This document shows positions 35,273 through 46,000 of a stretch of DNA of 64,000 nucleotides, one piece after another; position 1 is the stretch's first letter, and every line of letters starts with the position of its first letter. The stretch lies in assembly GCA_026686845.1 (NCBI GenBank), contig JAIVEN010000010.1, positions 37,484,001 to 37,548,000 of the forward strand, written 5' to 3'. The DNA is from Adenanthera pavonina (taxonomy: Eukaryota; Streptophyta; Magnoliopsida; Fabales; Fabaceae). The translations under genes were made by a program, and so were the position numbers. Under the pieces are notes generated by a model. That model was given only the letters and a program-made list of their open reading frames with translations, had not been told where the DNA came from and searched no databases.

Positions 35273-35532
35273 TACTCCCTATGATCCTTAATGTAAGTCA
35301 CTTTTAAATACCTTATTAAAACCAAAAAATGTTAGTTACATTAATAAAATTGTCTAATATTTACTTTAATTTTCATCCTTATCCCTAATTAATACCATAT
35401 ATTTAAACTTTTTAAAGCAATTAATATTCTATAAAATAATTTTTAAGAAGGATATTTTTGGAATAAAATAATTAATATTTTACAAATTTTTGTAAAATGA
35501 TTTATATTTAGATAATAAAATCTTTCTAAGTA
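35273..35532. mobile_element. mariner/Stowaway-like MITE
   Basis: The left end is TACTCCCTATGATCCTTAAT followed by GTAAGTCACTTTTA. The right end, inverted, is TACTTAGAAAGATTTTATTA then TCTAAATATAAATCATTTTA. It is non-coding and in the same family as the other CTCCCTC elements here. Confidence 0.5.
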
Positions 35533-37119
35533 TTCTATATCAAGAATGTGCTTTTTAGAGCATTGAGAGATACTTGAAAAACTCACATATGTAGAATATT
35601 AATCGCATCATCCCAAATTAGACCAAGTTTAATTGACTTCAGAAATAGCCATTCTTTTATAACCATTCAATATGTAAAATAAATAAAGAGTAACTTTATA
35701 AATATTTAATTATACTGAAATTTTTTAATACTAAAGATATGGCCAAAAATTTTTATGGGCCAGATCCATTGGATTATAAACAGCTAGATTTGTAGAATGG
35801 GACGCAAAGTTGAGTCTCACTTAGAAGAAGACCAAAACTCGAGACTTGAAAGAGATATGGATCATTTGAGCCAGATCTAACATAATAAAACAATCCAACC
35901 CACAAGTGGGCCCAGAACATGAGAGCTTGGAGGGAAATTGGAGTGGCCATAGATTTGAAAGGTGCAATTACGAGAAAAGTGGGATGTGGGGTGTGAGATA
36001 TAGAATGCCAAAGTGGAAGTTTGAGATCATGGAATCCCGAGAGCAATTGATAATCTCAAATTAGCACGACTTATTTGTATGACACTGCTCTAGAATCCCA
36101 TGATTTTATATAAAGGAATGCTCCGACAATTGCCAAAGCAAGCAATGCCTCTCAAATGAGAACCAAACCAAATTAATTACCTCTTTCTAATGGCTTCAAG
36201 TCTCAACTTAATTCCTAAACACTTTCATCCTTTCCAGGGCAAATTTTTGGTGTCACAAGCTAAGCATCTCTAAAAGGCATTCATCATTGAGATCAACATT
36301 GTCAAACCGCGAAGTGTATACTTCTCAAGCTACCTATTGCCGAGATTCTTTGTGAAGTGTTACTACTATAATAAATTCTTTTCAATAAATTAATATAATA
36401 AATGTTATATATATATATATATGTTTTTACACCAATAAAGAAATTCTTCTCGCTTAGAGAAAAAAGAATCTTTTTAATTTCTGTTTATGTCTAATATATC
36501 TAGTTAACAATATAGCACGTCTCAAATTAGATACATGAGATTTAAGATGACACCTCAAACTTTTAAACATGCGTATCTAATAAATGAACTCTGTTAAAAG
36601 CAACCTACGGCAAACAATACTATTAAAGAAACAAAGAAATGATGTTCGAAACCACCAGCCTCATGAACATATGGAGTGGAATTAGGTGCAGTCTATCATT
36701 CAAGTGGTCGAAATCCAAATCGGTAGTTGAATAACTTTTCCCATCAAACCAATCTTCTATGAAATGCATTCTTTTCTTTTTCGCACACATCAATACACAT
36801 GATCAATAATAACAACATTAATATTTTGAGATCAATCAAACTTGAAACACACACATGCACATTAAACTTGTTTGGCCAATAAAAATAATTATTTTACTTC
36901 TATTTTATAAAAAATCATAAAATTAGATAATATCAGATAGGACACAGCAACAATTCACAAAATTTTCATCCCATGCAACCTTGATATATTCATACTTCCT
37001 GCATCAAGTTGGTGTCTTCTCGTTATTTGTTTATTGAAATTTCGGTAGATAACAAAAACCTTACCTAGTAAAGCTTCTAGTTGGCTTACTATATATTAGA
37101 AAATATTTCTTTAAGGTAA
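35533..37119. other. gene-free AT-rich DNA
   Basis: No supported coding region. The 90-codon minus-strand frame at 35774-36046 lies in a slightly GC-richer patch but shows no family resemblance. A (TA)n tract lies near 36408-36422. Confidence 0.45.
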
Positions 37120-37383
37120 TACTCCATCCGATCCGTCAATTTTTGAACTTTTTTTAATCTCATAATATGAAATAATATTTGAAAATTTTGACAACTTTAC
37201 TCTTTAGTAATGTAATAAATAATATTATAAATTGTGTTAGAATAATAACAAAGAGAATATTTAATTATGTATAATAGGAGTCAAATAAGAATATTTAAAA
37301 AAATTTTAAAAATTTAAGAATATTTTTTTCATTTCTTCATTTGTTTGAAATCCCAAATATTGGCTTATGGGATGAAGGGAGTA
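37120..37383. mobile_element. mariner/Stowaway-like MITE
   Basis: The left end is TACTCCATCCGATCCGTCAA. The right end, inverted, is TACTCCCTTCATCCCATAAG. Termini abut TA on both sides and the interior is AT-rich and non-coding. Confidence 0.55.
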
Positions 37384-37664
37384 TATATCTTGCTAACACG
37401 GCCAATTTTGATGCCATTGTGCATCAGTTATGCACGGCAGAATAGCAATAATTAAGGATTTATTTCCAACACGGTGGCTATATATAACCAATCAATTACT
37501 AAAATATATAATAATTCGTCAAGAAACAGGTAACTTGGATATATTCAGAAGAGGTGATGATTTAATAAATTTGTTATCTCGCTAATGTCAGATTTCAAAA
37601 TAAGTACAAAACTCTAATTTCTGAATTCATCCAACACAATATTATTGATTTTTTACAATAAGTA

Positions 37665-38398
37665 TCAGAATTTAGCCACCAACACCGCTTCTCCTAGCAC
37701 ATGCCCCTCTATCGCCTCCATAAGCTTGTCCTTCGTCACCTATGTAACTCACATCCAATCCCACAAACCACATCAGAAAATCAACTCTCAAACATCCCTT
37801 TTTTCAGAAGATCACGCAAGAAGAATCACAAGAAGCTCCTTATCTAACAGTTTTTCAAACATGTTTTTTTTTCCCTTAAGTATTTAGCAAATTAAATAAA
37901 TAAATTTTAATAGATATATAGATTATCTTGAAAAATATATATGTACAAGCTGGTTATAATTACCTTGTTACCCAGATGAAGCTCATCGTCCAAAGCATAG
38001 AGCCTGAACTCGAATCTATGTCCATGATTAGGCAACCTGGGGCCACGCCACCCCGGGACCTTCCAGTCATTATTGCCTTCTTTGATCCCGGCGTAGTCTC
38101 CGCCGACCTCGTCCTTCTTGCCGGAGAATCCCTCCGGCAGCCCCTTGACCGTGGGCGGAATGTTCACGACCACCCAGTGCACCCAGGGCACGATGGGGCC
38201 CTCCGGATCGGGAGCATCCACATCCTCCACTACGAGAGCCAGGGTTTTGGTGCCCTGCGGGAGGTTGTACCACTCCAATGGTGGGGACACGTTCTTCTTG
38301 GCGCCTTGCCCTTCGTCCGTGTAATGCCTCGGAATCTTGCCTTCGTTGCTTATGGACGGAGACACCAGCCTGAACTCCTCGCTTCCGTCGCTAGCCAT
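37665..38398 (-). CDS. PEBP-family protein (YbhB/At5g01300-like), copy 2
   Basis: Two exons, 38398-37964 and 37739-37665, with GT-AG borders and phase 0, give 169 residues. The start MASDGSEEFRLVSPSISNEG matches the family; an in-frame ATG 60 bases further upstream is less likely. Conserved PEBP blocks are NVSPPLEWYNLPQGTKTLAL, VEDVDAPDPEGP, PWVHWVVVNIPP, and HGHRFEFRLYALDDELHLGN. Exon 2 adds VTKDKLMEAIEGHVLGEAVL. The family binds phosphatidylethanolamine-like or other phosphorylated ligands. This branch is the bacterial-type UPF0098/YbhB group, distinct from the flowering regulators FT and TFL1. No signal peptide is seen, so it is probably cytosolic. Exon 1 is much more GC-rich than its surroundings. 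The disabled copy lies about 5 kb away in the same orientation, indicating a local duplication. Confidence 0.9.
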
Positions 38399-38640
38399 TG
38401 ATGAGTTCGTCGATCGGCTTCTCGATGGGTTGTTCGTGGATTGATTTCCCTTGTGCACGCGTGTGTTTATACGTAGGAGCAGAATTTTCGGGAGGGTGGG
38501 TGATACGTGGCAAGGGCGAGGGGAGTCTCGTGGCGTCGAGAGAAGACGTAGTGGGACACGTGGAGGATGGTGGAAGGTTGTGGAAAAAATTAAAGAATCG
38601 AGACGAGTGCGTCTGTGTCATCGCCCTTGTTTTCTTTTGT
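38399..38640 (-). promoter_or_regulatory. 5' UTR / promoter of PEBP copy 2
   Basis: This GC-richer stretch lies immediately upstream of the minus-strand ATG at 38398. CACGTG-related cores such as GGGACACGTGG near 38551 and GATACGTGG near 38501 resemble G-box/ABRE-type sites for bZIP or bHLH factors. It holds overlapping plus-strand frames that are shadows. Confidence 0.4.
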
Positions 38641-39842
38641 TCTGTTTTTTTTTTTTCTTTTTGCTTTTTGTTATTTTGGGGTCATATAGGAAGCCCTGGC
38701 TCCGATCACGTGCTGGGCATATTTATTTCTCTAGTTTTTCTTTTGCTTTTTTGTGAGCATTTATTTCTCTTCTCTTGAGAGTGCAAGAGCCGTAAACCTT
38801 TTTTGTCTTTGCAGTTTGCAGAACGTAATAAAATAAAATAAAGAATAAAATTTTAAATATTTTTATAAATAAAATATATTTTGCAATTTTACTAAATATT
38901 TTTTGTGCAGAAAAGACAACGAATTATGTTTTAATATAATATGTACCTTGTTTAAATTTTGATGAGAATAGTTTAAATTTATTTAATTTTATTTATATTT
39001 ATTATTATAATTTAAATAAAAATAAAAAATAAAAATATTTTTTAAATAATATATTATAAATCTATGATACAATGGTATTTAACCTTACTAACAAATTTTT
39101 AAAAATTTAAAAAAGGTTTTAATAAAATTAAAATAATTATTTTATTCACTTTAGTCTATTGTTAATATTAATTCTTTATATCATATGACAACATTGGGAA
39201 TAAAGACTAATATTCTTCCATATCTTACCACTCATGGTCTCATGCCAATATAAGTAAATATTAAAGTTTCAAACTTAATGACCTAATGATTCAGGAAATA
39301 AATTCTAATTTTTTAACCTTGGTTTCTTCAAATCTGTAAACCAAAACATTTTTTAAGTATTTGTTTCAATTTAAAGACAAAATCATGATAAAAAGAAAAC
39401 CTTTTTTTCTTTTTTGCGAAAAAAAGAGGGCATGTATTAATAACGAAAGAAATATGGTTTAGGACATAGAGCTAAGCCCTGGCCATAACAAACATTACAA
39501 TCATTAGATAAAATAACACTTAAGGGAGATAGAGATTCCGATTAAATAAACACATTCCACCACTGTTATAGTAATTGGCAAGTTGAAAGCCAGTCAGTTG
39601 CCTCGTTTGGATCTGGAGGAACTCAAATTTAGAGAGATAAAAAAAAGGTTAAAATCTATTGATTAACAAATTGTATACAATTTTTTCTTCTCAAATGAGC
39701 CGGATCAACAACTAAAAAAATAATTAGCTAGTAGTAAGAATTAAGAACCAAAGACAAAAGAATGAAAAAAACGTTTCGCCAACAAAAAGAATTTAAAAAA
39801 GTAAAACAGTTGAACAAAATCACTTCCGTCTCTATATTCTTA
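38641..39842. other. gene-free AT-rich DNA
   Basis: I see nothing coding. The 76-codon minus-strand frame at 39728-39958 has no family motif. Confidence 0.5.
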
Positions 39843-40555
39843 TGGTACATTTGGGAGTTTATGATGAAATAAAATGAAATAATCATTGATAAAATGATGT
39901 GGAATGAAATGGGGTGGAGTGGAACAGAACATGATATTTTATTGTATGAAAGTTTCATAAAGGGAAGGAATGTTGTTGTTTGACCACTGTTTGAGAATTA
40001 ATATAAAATGGATGAAACGAAATGAATTATAACTTTTTTGTTCTAATATTACCCCTATGAATTAATTTAAATAAAATAATTAGTAGCTATTAATTTAATA
40101 AAAAATAAGTTTATTTTTAAGTTATAATCAAATATTTATAAAAAAAAATCAGCTATTACGTAAATTTTTAAACACACATCACTTAAATGATTAAGTAACT
40201 TGGACTGAAAAGAGAAACAATATTATACATAAAATAGATATTAGAAAAAAAAATTCAACATAGTATGGAAAATAAGAAATAAGTATGATATAATAAAGAG
40301 AGTGAAATGTACTATACATGTTTATATAAGAATGATGATAATTTTGTAATTATAATATTAATATTAGTTCATTCCATCATTGACCCCTAATTCGGGGGAT
40401 TGGAAAAATTGAATTTATGATAGTTAAGGATGGTTTGAGATGCCATCATTTGCCATCCCATTCCTTTATAAAAAATTTTCCCAAATAATGGATTAGATCC
40501 ATTAGCCATCCGACTCCACTCCATTCCATCCAAAATAAAACTTCTAAATATACAT
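39843..40555. mobile_element. possible non-autonomous DNA transposon, about 0.7 kb
   Basis: The left end TGGTACATTTGGGAGTTT is roughly matched by the inverse of the right end (ATGTATATTTAGAAGTTT). Inside the ends, GGAATGAAATGG(A/G)GTGGAGT-type sequence on the left pairs with ACTCCACTCCATTCCATCC on the right. No transposase frame is visible. Confidence 0.4.
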
Positions 40556-40782
40556 TTAGAGTTCTCATGAAATTTTTAATGAAAAATCTGAGATAATTCT
40601 ATTCTTACAAAAAAATATTCATGAGAAGTATGTGAGAATTGCATAATTTGGGCACAGATTCTCTTCTCCCTTATCATTTCCATTTTTACACATAACACTT
40701 GTAAAGCAAAATTCAACCCATCAGTAGCAAGTTCATAAAAATAGTTTTATCATAATATTAATAACATTAAAATTTACATTAT

Positions 40783-41260
40783 ATTTCCTCTCTTCCTTAA
40801 TATAAAAAAACATCTGAGAAATCTATTTTATTTTAAAATATAAAGAATAAATAAAAGTTGTCTAGTGTATTTAATATATATATTTTTTAAAAATGTCCCT
40901 AATTACATTATCATTAATTACATAATAAAAGTTATTAATATTAAATAAGGGTATTTTTTTAAACTATTTTATATTTTTGATAAATTTAATGATTTCAATT
41001 GCTTTATTTTTCTATATAATTTAATTATTTATCACTTATATTAAAAAATGAAGGCCCAAAAAGGGTTGGACTAGTGATACGGGAGTTGGTACTCAAGGCA
41101 GACTTTACCTGCAATGTCAGTGGTTCGAACCTTGAAGATAACCTTCTAGAGAAAGGTTTAGTCTGAATACTCACCTTGCTTCGAATCCAGATTAATTATG
41201 GGTTCTCGTGGCCCATGGATACTAGATATTCAAAGAGCTATAAAAAAAAAAATGAAGGTA
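40783..41260. mobile_element. mariner/Stowaway-like MITE interrupted by a SINE
   Basis: The left terminus CCTCTCTTCCTTAATATAAA matches the inverse of the right terminus, which reads CACTTATATTAAAAAATGAA then GG. The right terminus is split by the SINE at 41055-41246, whose target duplication (AAAAAATGAAGG) is part of the MITE's own inverted repeat. Confidence 0.55.
41055..41246 (+). mobile_element. tRNA-derived SINE with perfect 12-bp target duplication
   Basis: The element begins CCCAAAAAGGGTTGGACTAG (A-box-like GGACTAGTGATACGGG). It contains GTGGTTCGAACCTTG, a good B box, about 45 bases on, and ends in an A run. AAAAAATGAAGG at 41043-41054 is repeated exactly at 41247-41258. The clean duplication suggests a fairly young insertion. 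Confidence 0.75.
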
Positions 41261-41411
41261 GTAACTTGGATATCTGGCAATTTGCTAACATTCACGTACA
41301 TACCCTTTTAAAATAAGGTTCATAAAATTAATAACATGAAGTTCAACCATAGCTCTCTATCAATGATTAAATACAAGAGGAACAATGCTTCTATCTTCCT
41401 AAATAATCCCA

Positions 41412-41651
41412 CTAGGTGACATTGTTGTTCAATGTTGTCCTTGTGTTGGTTCTTCTTACATTACAGTATGTGCCTTTTGAGATGAGATGTAGTGCCATGC
41501 TTGTTAGGATCACAGTCATAAGTTGGGTTATAGACTTTACAAGTTGCTCTAATTTCTCCATTAGGAACTCAATTAGTGCTCTTCGACAACGCTTCAGATT
41601 AAATCCTTGAGGAACCAAGCTACTACCTTCTCCAATAATCTCCCTAGACAT
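41412..41651 (-). pseudogene. unidentified gene fragment, copy 1
   Basis: A 79-codon minus-strand frame reads MSREIIGEGSSLVPQGFNLK, then EKLEQLVKSITQLMTVIL. A related segment lies at about 42262-42370. I do not recognise the family. Because two related but diverged copies exist on either side of a transposable repeat, it looks like a duplicated remnant of a real exon. Confidence 0.25.
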
Positions 41652-41699
41652 TGATTGCTTTTGTTCTGTGCTTATCTGGGTTTTTCTTACATTACAGCA

Positions 41700-42190
41700 G
41701 TGCCCAAAAAGATAGATTGGTCAGTTTAACCAGTTGAATCGAAAATCAGTAGCAAATCCAATCTGGTCATAGATAGTAACCGGCCATTTTCAGAATCAAT
41801 AGAAAACTAATCAAATTAGTCACAAACCGGTGTTAAACTGATACATAATTAATTGAATCGGTCTATTTTTTATTTTTTAAAATTTTTTTTAATTTTTAAG
41901 ATAAAATAATATTATTTTTAGTAGTAAATAATATTATTTTTTATATATTTTTTTTATATTATAATATTATATAAGTATTATTGTGATATATAATTATTAA
42001 TAATGATACATTTATTTAAAAAATAATATAAAAATAAAATATTAATTAACTATTTTGAATTCAATATATGATTATAAATAAATATTAACTTGTTTAGATT
42101 TTAATATTAAGTTGTGAAACTTATTAATAATATTTTTAATTTTCTATATAATATATAAAATTAAAAAATTATTAAATTTATTATCATCAA
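41700..42190 (-). repeat. AT-rich dispersed repeat, copy 2
   Basis: Inverse-orientation counterpart of 15050-15600. The reverse complement shows the same ordered blocks (TATAGAAAATTAAAAATATT, AAAATCTAAACAAGTTAATA, AATAATTATATATCA). Its outer part holds repeated CCGG(T/C)-type motifs with AACCGGTGTTAAACTGATAC. No coding capacity. Confidence 0.45.
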
Positions 42191-42261
42191 TTTAATTTTA
42201 ATCCAAATATCATTGAATTATTGAACCTTTAACTAATATTTGAATCAATTTAGTGCCTGCT

Positions 42262-42370
42262 CCAACTTTCCGAAGCTTACACTACGGTATGTGACTTCGG
42301 AGAGATATACGAGCATAAGTTTGGTTATAGTATTTGCAAGTTGCTCTAATTTTTCCGCTGGTTTCTTGCA
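42262..42370 (-). pseudogene. unidentified gene fragment, copy 2
   Basis: Read on the minus strand, KPAEKLEQLANTITKLMLVY parallels EKLEQLVKSITQLMTVIL in the fragment at 41412-41651, and the nucleotide match CAAGTTGCTCTAATTT(T/C)TCC is clear. It is short and has no start. I cannot name the source gene. Confidence 0.25.
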
Positions 42371-43021
42371 TGGATAGTTTGATAAAATGATCCTACACCT
42401 CTAATTATTTGGATTTATGTAATGATGATTGTGCTTGCAGTTTGTTTTCGGATTTATTATCAGTAAGCTTCCGTTGGGAGTGAAACATCGCCACGGCTCT
42501 ATTATCGATGAGGAAAAAAAAAACTTAATATAAGCAAAATTTTGATTTAGCCCGGAAAAATATACAAAAAAAATGCAGAAAATAAACGATTATTCTTAAT
42601 ATATACTCTACATTGCGGTGACTAATTGTGGATATTGATGGGGTCGCCAAATGTTTGATGAAAGTCCAGAATGAGCATTGGTGTGTTCATTCTCATTGTA
42701 GGTTGAAATCCTGCAGAGCGTGATTACATTCTTGTTAGATCGAGAATGACACTTAAATAATGGAATGACAGTCTAAAGTCTTAATTTTACTTCCTCTGGA
42801 TTATGATTAAAATAAAGAAATAGGTCAATAAAAAAATATTAATTAATCAAAGGTCCAACTGATCACCATGTTAGTATTGTAAATATGCAGTTTCGACAAT
42901 TAAGCAGATTCGTTATGTGTGTGTTTTGTACATCATCATATACAAGTAAAGTATGCGGAAGAAAACATGGAGGAAAGGAACAAGACATAAAAAGGAGACC
43001 AAGCTTTCATCGCGGATGTAG
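42371..43021. other. 3' flank of the RLP gene
   Basis: No supported gene. The part nearest 43022 is probably the 3' UTR of the minus-strand RLP gene. Confidence 0.4.
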
Positions 43022-46000
43022 CTAAGAGGAATCTGAGTCTGAATAACAAGTAGAAGTTGAAATGGATGGTGAGTGATGGCATGTACACCTTGGGTCATGA
43101 ATGACCTTCTTCATACTGATGTCAAGCTTGGTACAGAAAACACAGTACTGCCCTAGAAAGTTTAGATAATCAAAATTGCAATCTTCTTCATTGTAACGAT
43201 CACACTCCTCTTCCAGGTCTGATTCTTCTTCTTCAGTATCATCCTCTGCCTCGTCATCTCTCATGGGTGTATAAACCAAGCCAACCATAGGAAGAATCAG
43301 TAGAAGAATTTTGTCAATGTTGTGGTTACTCCAGCTTCTTCCTTTATCCCAAAACATCAAGAGAGCAACGACCAATCCTGATCCAACCCCATGACCCACT
43401 CCAGTGAATACAAACTGCCAATCAAATTCAACTCCTGAATCCGCATATACAACTTTTGTCGAACCATTTATTTTTTTTGAACCGTTCTCATCACTGCTAC
43501 ACTTGTTAGGTACAGGAAGCCCACATAATCCTTCATTACCAACGAAAGAAGATGCGTCAAATGATTGGAGTTGAGTACCTATTGGGATTTCCCCACTCAA
43601 ACTATTATATGAGAGGTTCAAAACTGAAAGGAAAGACAAACTTGCAAGCTGCGACGGAATCCTTCCAATAAAAGAGTTGTCTGAAAGGTCCAAGGATTCA
43701 AGCTGTTTCAGTTTCCATATGGATGATGGGATGTTGCCTGAGAAATGATTATTTGATAGGTTGAGCCCGTAGAGTGCTTTGAAATCCATCATCTGTTCTG
43801 GTATTGGCCCTTCAATGCGGTTGGATGACAAGTCAATGGAAGTGAAGACAGTAAGAATTTTAGTCAAGGTCATTTCTCGACCTTTGCTGGTAATTATGAC
43901 TTGATCTTGATAATTCACTTGACTAAATTTAAAGAAATCAAAGTGGAGGCGATTTAGCTTTGGTGGCGTTTGAGTTTCATCAAGCATCATTGCCTTCCAG
44001 GTCGGAAAGCATTTTCCTGGTAGCGTTCCATTAAAATTGTTGAAAGCTAGATCGACAATTTGAAGCATTTTCCAAGTTGCATTCATCTTTGGACACCCAA
44101 TAGGACCATGGAAATTGTTGTTTCGCAAAACCAGGACCAGGAGTGTAGATATTTTCTTCTTCAACAAGCATGGAAACTGATCATCTATCTTGTTATTTCC
44201 AAGGTCTAAAACCTCTAATGTGGTGCAATTGGACAGAGACGTTGGAATTGGCCCTTGTATATTATTGCTACTTAGGTCGAGAGTCTTTAGAGCACATGAA
44301 GCTTGAAAAGTATCAGGAATATTTCCACTGAGATTGTTCTTTCCTAAATTCAAAACTCCAAGAGTCTCACTTTTTGCTAGACAGCAGGGAATCATCCCAC
44401 TAAAGTTGTTAAGGGAAAGATCAAGCACTTGAAGATATGAAGCATTGCAGATGGAATCAGGGATTCTTCCATGAAGAGAATTTTGCGAAAGAGAAAGAAA
44501 AATTGTGTAAGACAGATAATTACCAATGTCGGGGGGAATAACAGAGTTGAACTTATTCACAGAATAGTCCAGATAAGAGGCACGTTTAGGAAAGGCTGGA
44601 ATTGTACCTTGAAGGTTGTTGTCATGTAGGTCAAGCACAAACAAATTATTAGAGCTAAGATTATGTGTGGTTCTTTCTATCTCCTTTAGCGAATTGTGAG
44701 AAAGATTTAATTGTCCAAGATACCCAAGCTCCCAAATCCAGTTGGGTATTTTTTCTGCAATTTCGTTGTTTGAGAGGTCTAGATTGATTAATCTGGACAG
44801 ATTTCTCAAGAAAGCCGGGAATTGGCTTAAATTGCAAGATGACAACATTAAACTAGTCATATTGGGAAAGGATAACGGGTGAGCATTCTCAACATTCGCA
44901 TCAATTGTCAGGTTGTTGTTTGAAAGATCCAATGTAGTTAGATTGGGAAGTCTCCCAAACATGTCTAGCTGTATTGTGCCACTGAGCTTGTTTGAAGACA
45001 GTTGGAGGATCTTTAGCCGTTTGAGATGAAAAATAAATTGAGGAATGGGCCCTTCTAAATAGTTACTGCTCAAGTCAAGAGCTTGTAACATGGAGGAAGA
45101 GGCATTTGAAATTGCACCCAGCTGACCTTGAAAGTGGTTGTTGGAAAACTGGATACTTTGTAGCAATGGAAGAAAAAACACAGTGAAAGGAATGGTCCCG
45201 TTGAGGAAATTGTAACCTAAATCGATGCTCACTAGCTTTACGAGACCTTTGAAATGACCTGAAGAAATTCCACCACTTAATTTATTTTGAGATAGGTCTA
45301 TGTGAGTAAGCTTCTTGGCCATACCAAATGGTGGGATTAGACCAGTGAAGTTGTTAAATGACAAGTCTAGGTAGGTGAGTTCAGTGAGATTCGACATTGA
45401 ATCTGGTAGTGTTCCATTGAACTGGCATTGGAAAAACTCTAATCTGGACAGCTGCCGTAAGTTGCTTATGGAATCTGGTAATGCTCCAAAGAAACTTGTC
45501 ATACTTAGAATCAATGTCCGAAGAGACCCATTCTGTGGGAAGTGTGGCAGAGAACCTTTAAGATCAAAATTGTTTGACAGATCAAGAGAAGTGAGTGACT
45601 GTAACTGGAAGATCTTATTTGGAAGCGTACCATTCAAGCCACAAGACCTGAGATCCAGATTGGTCAGATTTGAGAATTTAGCAAAGAAATCTGGCACTGG
45701 GGCCGACAAATTGTTCTGATCCAGATGAATTATGGAGAGATTTTGAAGCATTTCTAGTGAAGGATCGATGGGACCTGATAGATTGCAGTTTGACATGCTT
45801 AATACCTGTAGATTAGGTAGACAAGATGATAAAGCACGGCACCATTCATTTCCCTTGAGCGATATGTTAATACCATCTAGATATAGTTCTCTAACTTCAT
45901 TGAGGTTCTGAACAAGCTTCACCAGATTGGGGTTCTCAAGTTTCAATGTAGATTCCTCTAAATAAGAGGAAGTAGAAATATCAAGAATGACTAACCTTGT

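Noticed and set aside
38398..38778. Plus-strand frames of 101-126 codons next to the PEBP gene
   Set aside because: They are antisense to the PEBP start region and then run through a T-rich tract, with no motifs.
41080..41160. Possible functional tRNA gene (GGTTCGAACC box)
   Set aside because: A and B boxes are present, but no cloverleaf can be drawn. The flanking perfect duplication and A tail identify a SINE instead.
45375..45719. 114-codon plus-strand frame
   Set aside because: It is antisense to the RLP LRR region and reflects repeat periodicity, not a gene.
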